Positions 6,049 to 7,180 of a stretch of DNA of 7,180 bases are shown here, in pieces. The stretch lies in assembly GCA_002413145.1 (NCBI GenBank), contig DHWK01000125.1, positions 1,787 through 8,966 on the forward strand. The letters run 5' to 3'. Source of the DNA: a bacterium UBP12_UBA5184. Its GTDB lineage: Bacteria > Vulcanimicrobiota > Vulcanimicrobiia > Vulcanimicrobiales > Vulcanimicrobiaceae. The notes beneath the pieces were generated by a model. That model was not told the origin of the DNA and did no database searches. It saw nothing but the letters and a program-made list of their open reading frames with translations. Each line of letters opens with the position of its first letter. Position 1 is the first letter of the stretch. Made by a program: the position numbers and the translations under genes.

Positions 6049-7047
6049 ATGAACGAACCCGCGCCAATCCCGCACGGCATGGCGAAAAGGAAGCCGGGCA
6101 GCCTGACCTCCGACGTAGAGATCCCACGCGATCGGAGCGAGGTCAGCCTGCATTTCGGGAACCGCAGCGTCGGCCTAACGAACCTTCAGAAACTCTTCTT
6201 TCCGGAGACCGGCGCGACGAAAGGCGACCTGTTGCGGTACTACGCCGAGGTCGCGCCGGTGCTCGTTCCGCACATCCGCGATCGCGCGATGGTGATGAAA
6301 CGCTATCCCCACGGCGCGGCCGGCGAGTTCTTCTTCATGAAACGGACGCCGCCCGGAGCGCCGGCGTGGCTGCGTACTTGCCGCATCGACCATCGCTCGG
6401 GCAACGTCATCGACTTCCCGGTAATCGACGATCTACCGGCGCTCTTATGGGTCGTCAACCTCGGCTGCATCGATCTCAACCCATGGTACGCGCGCTGCGA
6501 TGACGTCGACCGCCCCGATTACCTGCATTTCGATCTCGATCCGGTCAAAGACGCGCGTCGCGGCAAGACCGGTTTCGCCGCCGTCTGCGAGACGGCGCTC
6601 GAGGTCAAGCGCGGACTGGACGCGCTCGAGATGCCGTCGTACGCAAAGACCACCGGCTCGAACGGCATTCACGTCTACGTCCCGATCGTGCGCGGCCCGC
6701 TACAAAAAGAGGTTTGGACGTTCGCGAAGACCTTCGCGCAAGCGCTCGCGGCGCAGCGTCCCGATCTGATAACGGCGGAATACAAGATCGCGAAGCGGCC
6801 CGCGGGACGCGTTCTAGTCGACTACAATCAGAATGCGTGGGGCCGCACCTTGGCTTCGATCTACTCGGTTCGGCCGACGCCGCGCGCCCTGGTCTCGGCG
6901 CCGGTCACCTGGAGAGAGATCGAACGCGGGATTGCGCTCGAAGATTTTCGGCTCGACAACCTGCCGGCGCGCATCAAAAAGGTTGGCGACCTTTGGGCGC
7001 CGCTGCTCGTGCGGACCGGCCGCGTCAGACTCGACCGTTTTCTATGA
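6049..7047 (+). CDS. Stand-alone LigD-type DNA polymerase/primase domain (NHEJ polymerase)
   Basis: From ATG 6049 this is a 332-residue protein consisting of the archaeo-eukaryotic-primase-type polymerase domain of LigD, without ligase or phosphoesterase domains. Visible blocks are LTNLQKLFFPETGATKGDLL (43-62), VMKRYPHGAAGEFFFMKR (82-99), WVVNLGCIDLNPW (134-146), YLHFDLDP (158-165; Asp162 and Asp164 as metal ligands), TTGSNGIHVYVPI (201-213), VDYNQN (257-262; Asp258 as third carboxylate) and a SIYSVRPTPRALVSAPVTW block (270-288). LigD polymerases fill gaps and add nucleotides, often ribonucleotides, during Ku-dependent end joining. The start is uncertain. The frame is open from 5881, with in-frame ATGs at 6010, 6049 and 6079 and no strong SD at any. 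6049 avoids overlap with the Uma2 ATG, while 6010 is preceded by a TATCAC at 5998-6003. All conserved motifs lie downstream of 6079. No Ku or ligase gene is in the window. Confidence 0.92.
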   Translation: MNEPAPIPHGMAKRKPGSLTSDVEIPRDRSEVSLHFGNRSVGLTNLQKLFFPETGATKGDLLRYYAEVAPVLVPHIRDRAMVMKRYPHGAAGEFFFMKRTPPGAPAWLRTCRIDHRSGNVIDFPVIDDLPALLWVVNLGCIDLNPWYARCDDVDRPDYLHFDLDPVKDARRGKTGFAAVCETALEVKRGLDALEMPSYAKTTGSNGIHVYVPIVRGPLQKEVWTFAKTFAQALAAQRPDLITAEYKIAKRPAGRVLVDYNQNAWGRTLASIYSVRPTPRALVSAPVTWREIERGIALEDFRLDNLPARIKKVGDLWAPLLVRTGRVRLDRFL

Positions 7048-7059
7048 CGCGCGGTCGCT

Positions 7060-7180
7060 CTAATGTATCTCAGGTTCGGGTAGGGGGCGAGTCGAGGGCT
7101 CCAGGATATCGAAATCGCAGCCTTCGTTGGCCTGGCGGACGTGCGCGGCGAAGATCGCGCCGTACCCGCGCTCGAGGGGT
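7060..7180 (-). CDS. C-terminal end of a probable IlvD/Edd-family dehydratase (truncated by window edge)
   Basis: On the minus strand the frame is open from the right edge to a TAG at 7062-7060. About 39 residues remain, including ERGYGAIFAAHVRQANEGCD and ending in PLPEPEIH. The pattern RGY-x-x-(L/I)(Y/F)-x-x-HV-x-QA-x-x-G-C-D-F-D is one I associate with the extreme C-terminus of dihydroxy-acid/sugar-acid dehydratases of the IlvD/Edd family, particularly the sugar-acid (L-arabonate type) branch. No catalytic or cluster-binding residue falls in this piece, so the assignment rests on a single short motif. The stop lies 12 bp from the stop of the LigD-type polymerase gene in convergent orientation. 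Confidence 0.55.
   Translation of the reverse strand, partial: PLERGYGAIFAAHVRQANEGCDFDILEPSTRPLPEPEIH

Overview
The window is GC-rich, very gene-dense bacterial DNA with no RNA genes, insertion sequences, CRISPR arrays or long repeats that I can see. The gene set (ureide breakdown, a pyrophosphate-type phosphofructokinase, a poxvirus-like topoisomerase IB, a stand-alone LigD-type polymerase, an Uma2 protein) fits a free-living, probably soil-type, GC-rich bacterium. The phylum cannot be fixed from this sequence alone. Most starts lack a clear Shine-Dalgarno (SD) sequence; the topoisomerase gene is the exception.

Region 1 (1-2950) is a purine/ureide catabolism block. The 3' part of a uraD-like OHCU decarboxylase gene (+) enters from the left edge. 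It meets, almost stop to stop, a three-gene minus-strand operon. In transcription order this is a PuuE-type allantoinase, an M20 allantoate amidohydrolase-like enzyme (4-nt ATGA overlap) and a small allophanate-hydrolase-C-domain/gamma-glutamylcyclotransferase-like protein. Together they would carry OHCU to allantoin, then allantoate, then ammonia and a ureido product. Urate oxidase and HIU hydrolase are not in the window.

Region 2 (2916-4309) is a short divergent spacer followed by a phosphofructokinase gene whose GGDD and PKTIDND motifs point to pyrophosphate as phosphoryl donor.

Region 3 (4310-7062) holds DNA-handling genes: topoisomerase IB (+), a convergent Uma2/DUF820 nuclease-fold gene (-), and a LigD-type polymerase/primase gene (+). 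The start regions of the last two overlap head to head. No Ku or ATP-dependent ligase is visible, so a role in end joining would depend on genes elsewhere.

Region 4 (7060-7180) is the 3' end of another minus-strand gene, probably an IlvD/Edd-family dehydratase.

The strand order is + - - - + + - + -. All three convergent junctions are 12 bp apart or overlap. I found no clear undescribed multi-gene system. The best second looks are a hairpin that would hide the topoisomerase ribosome binding site, the SD-less puuE start behind a tiny upstream ORF, the zero-spacing convergent junctions, the orphan AH_C-like gene in a ureide operon, and the topoisomerase/Uma2/LigD-polymerase neighbourhood.
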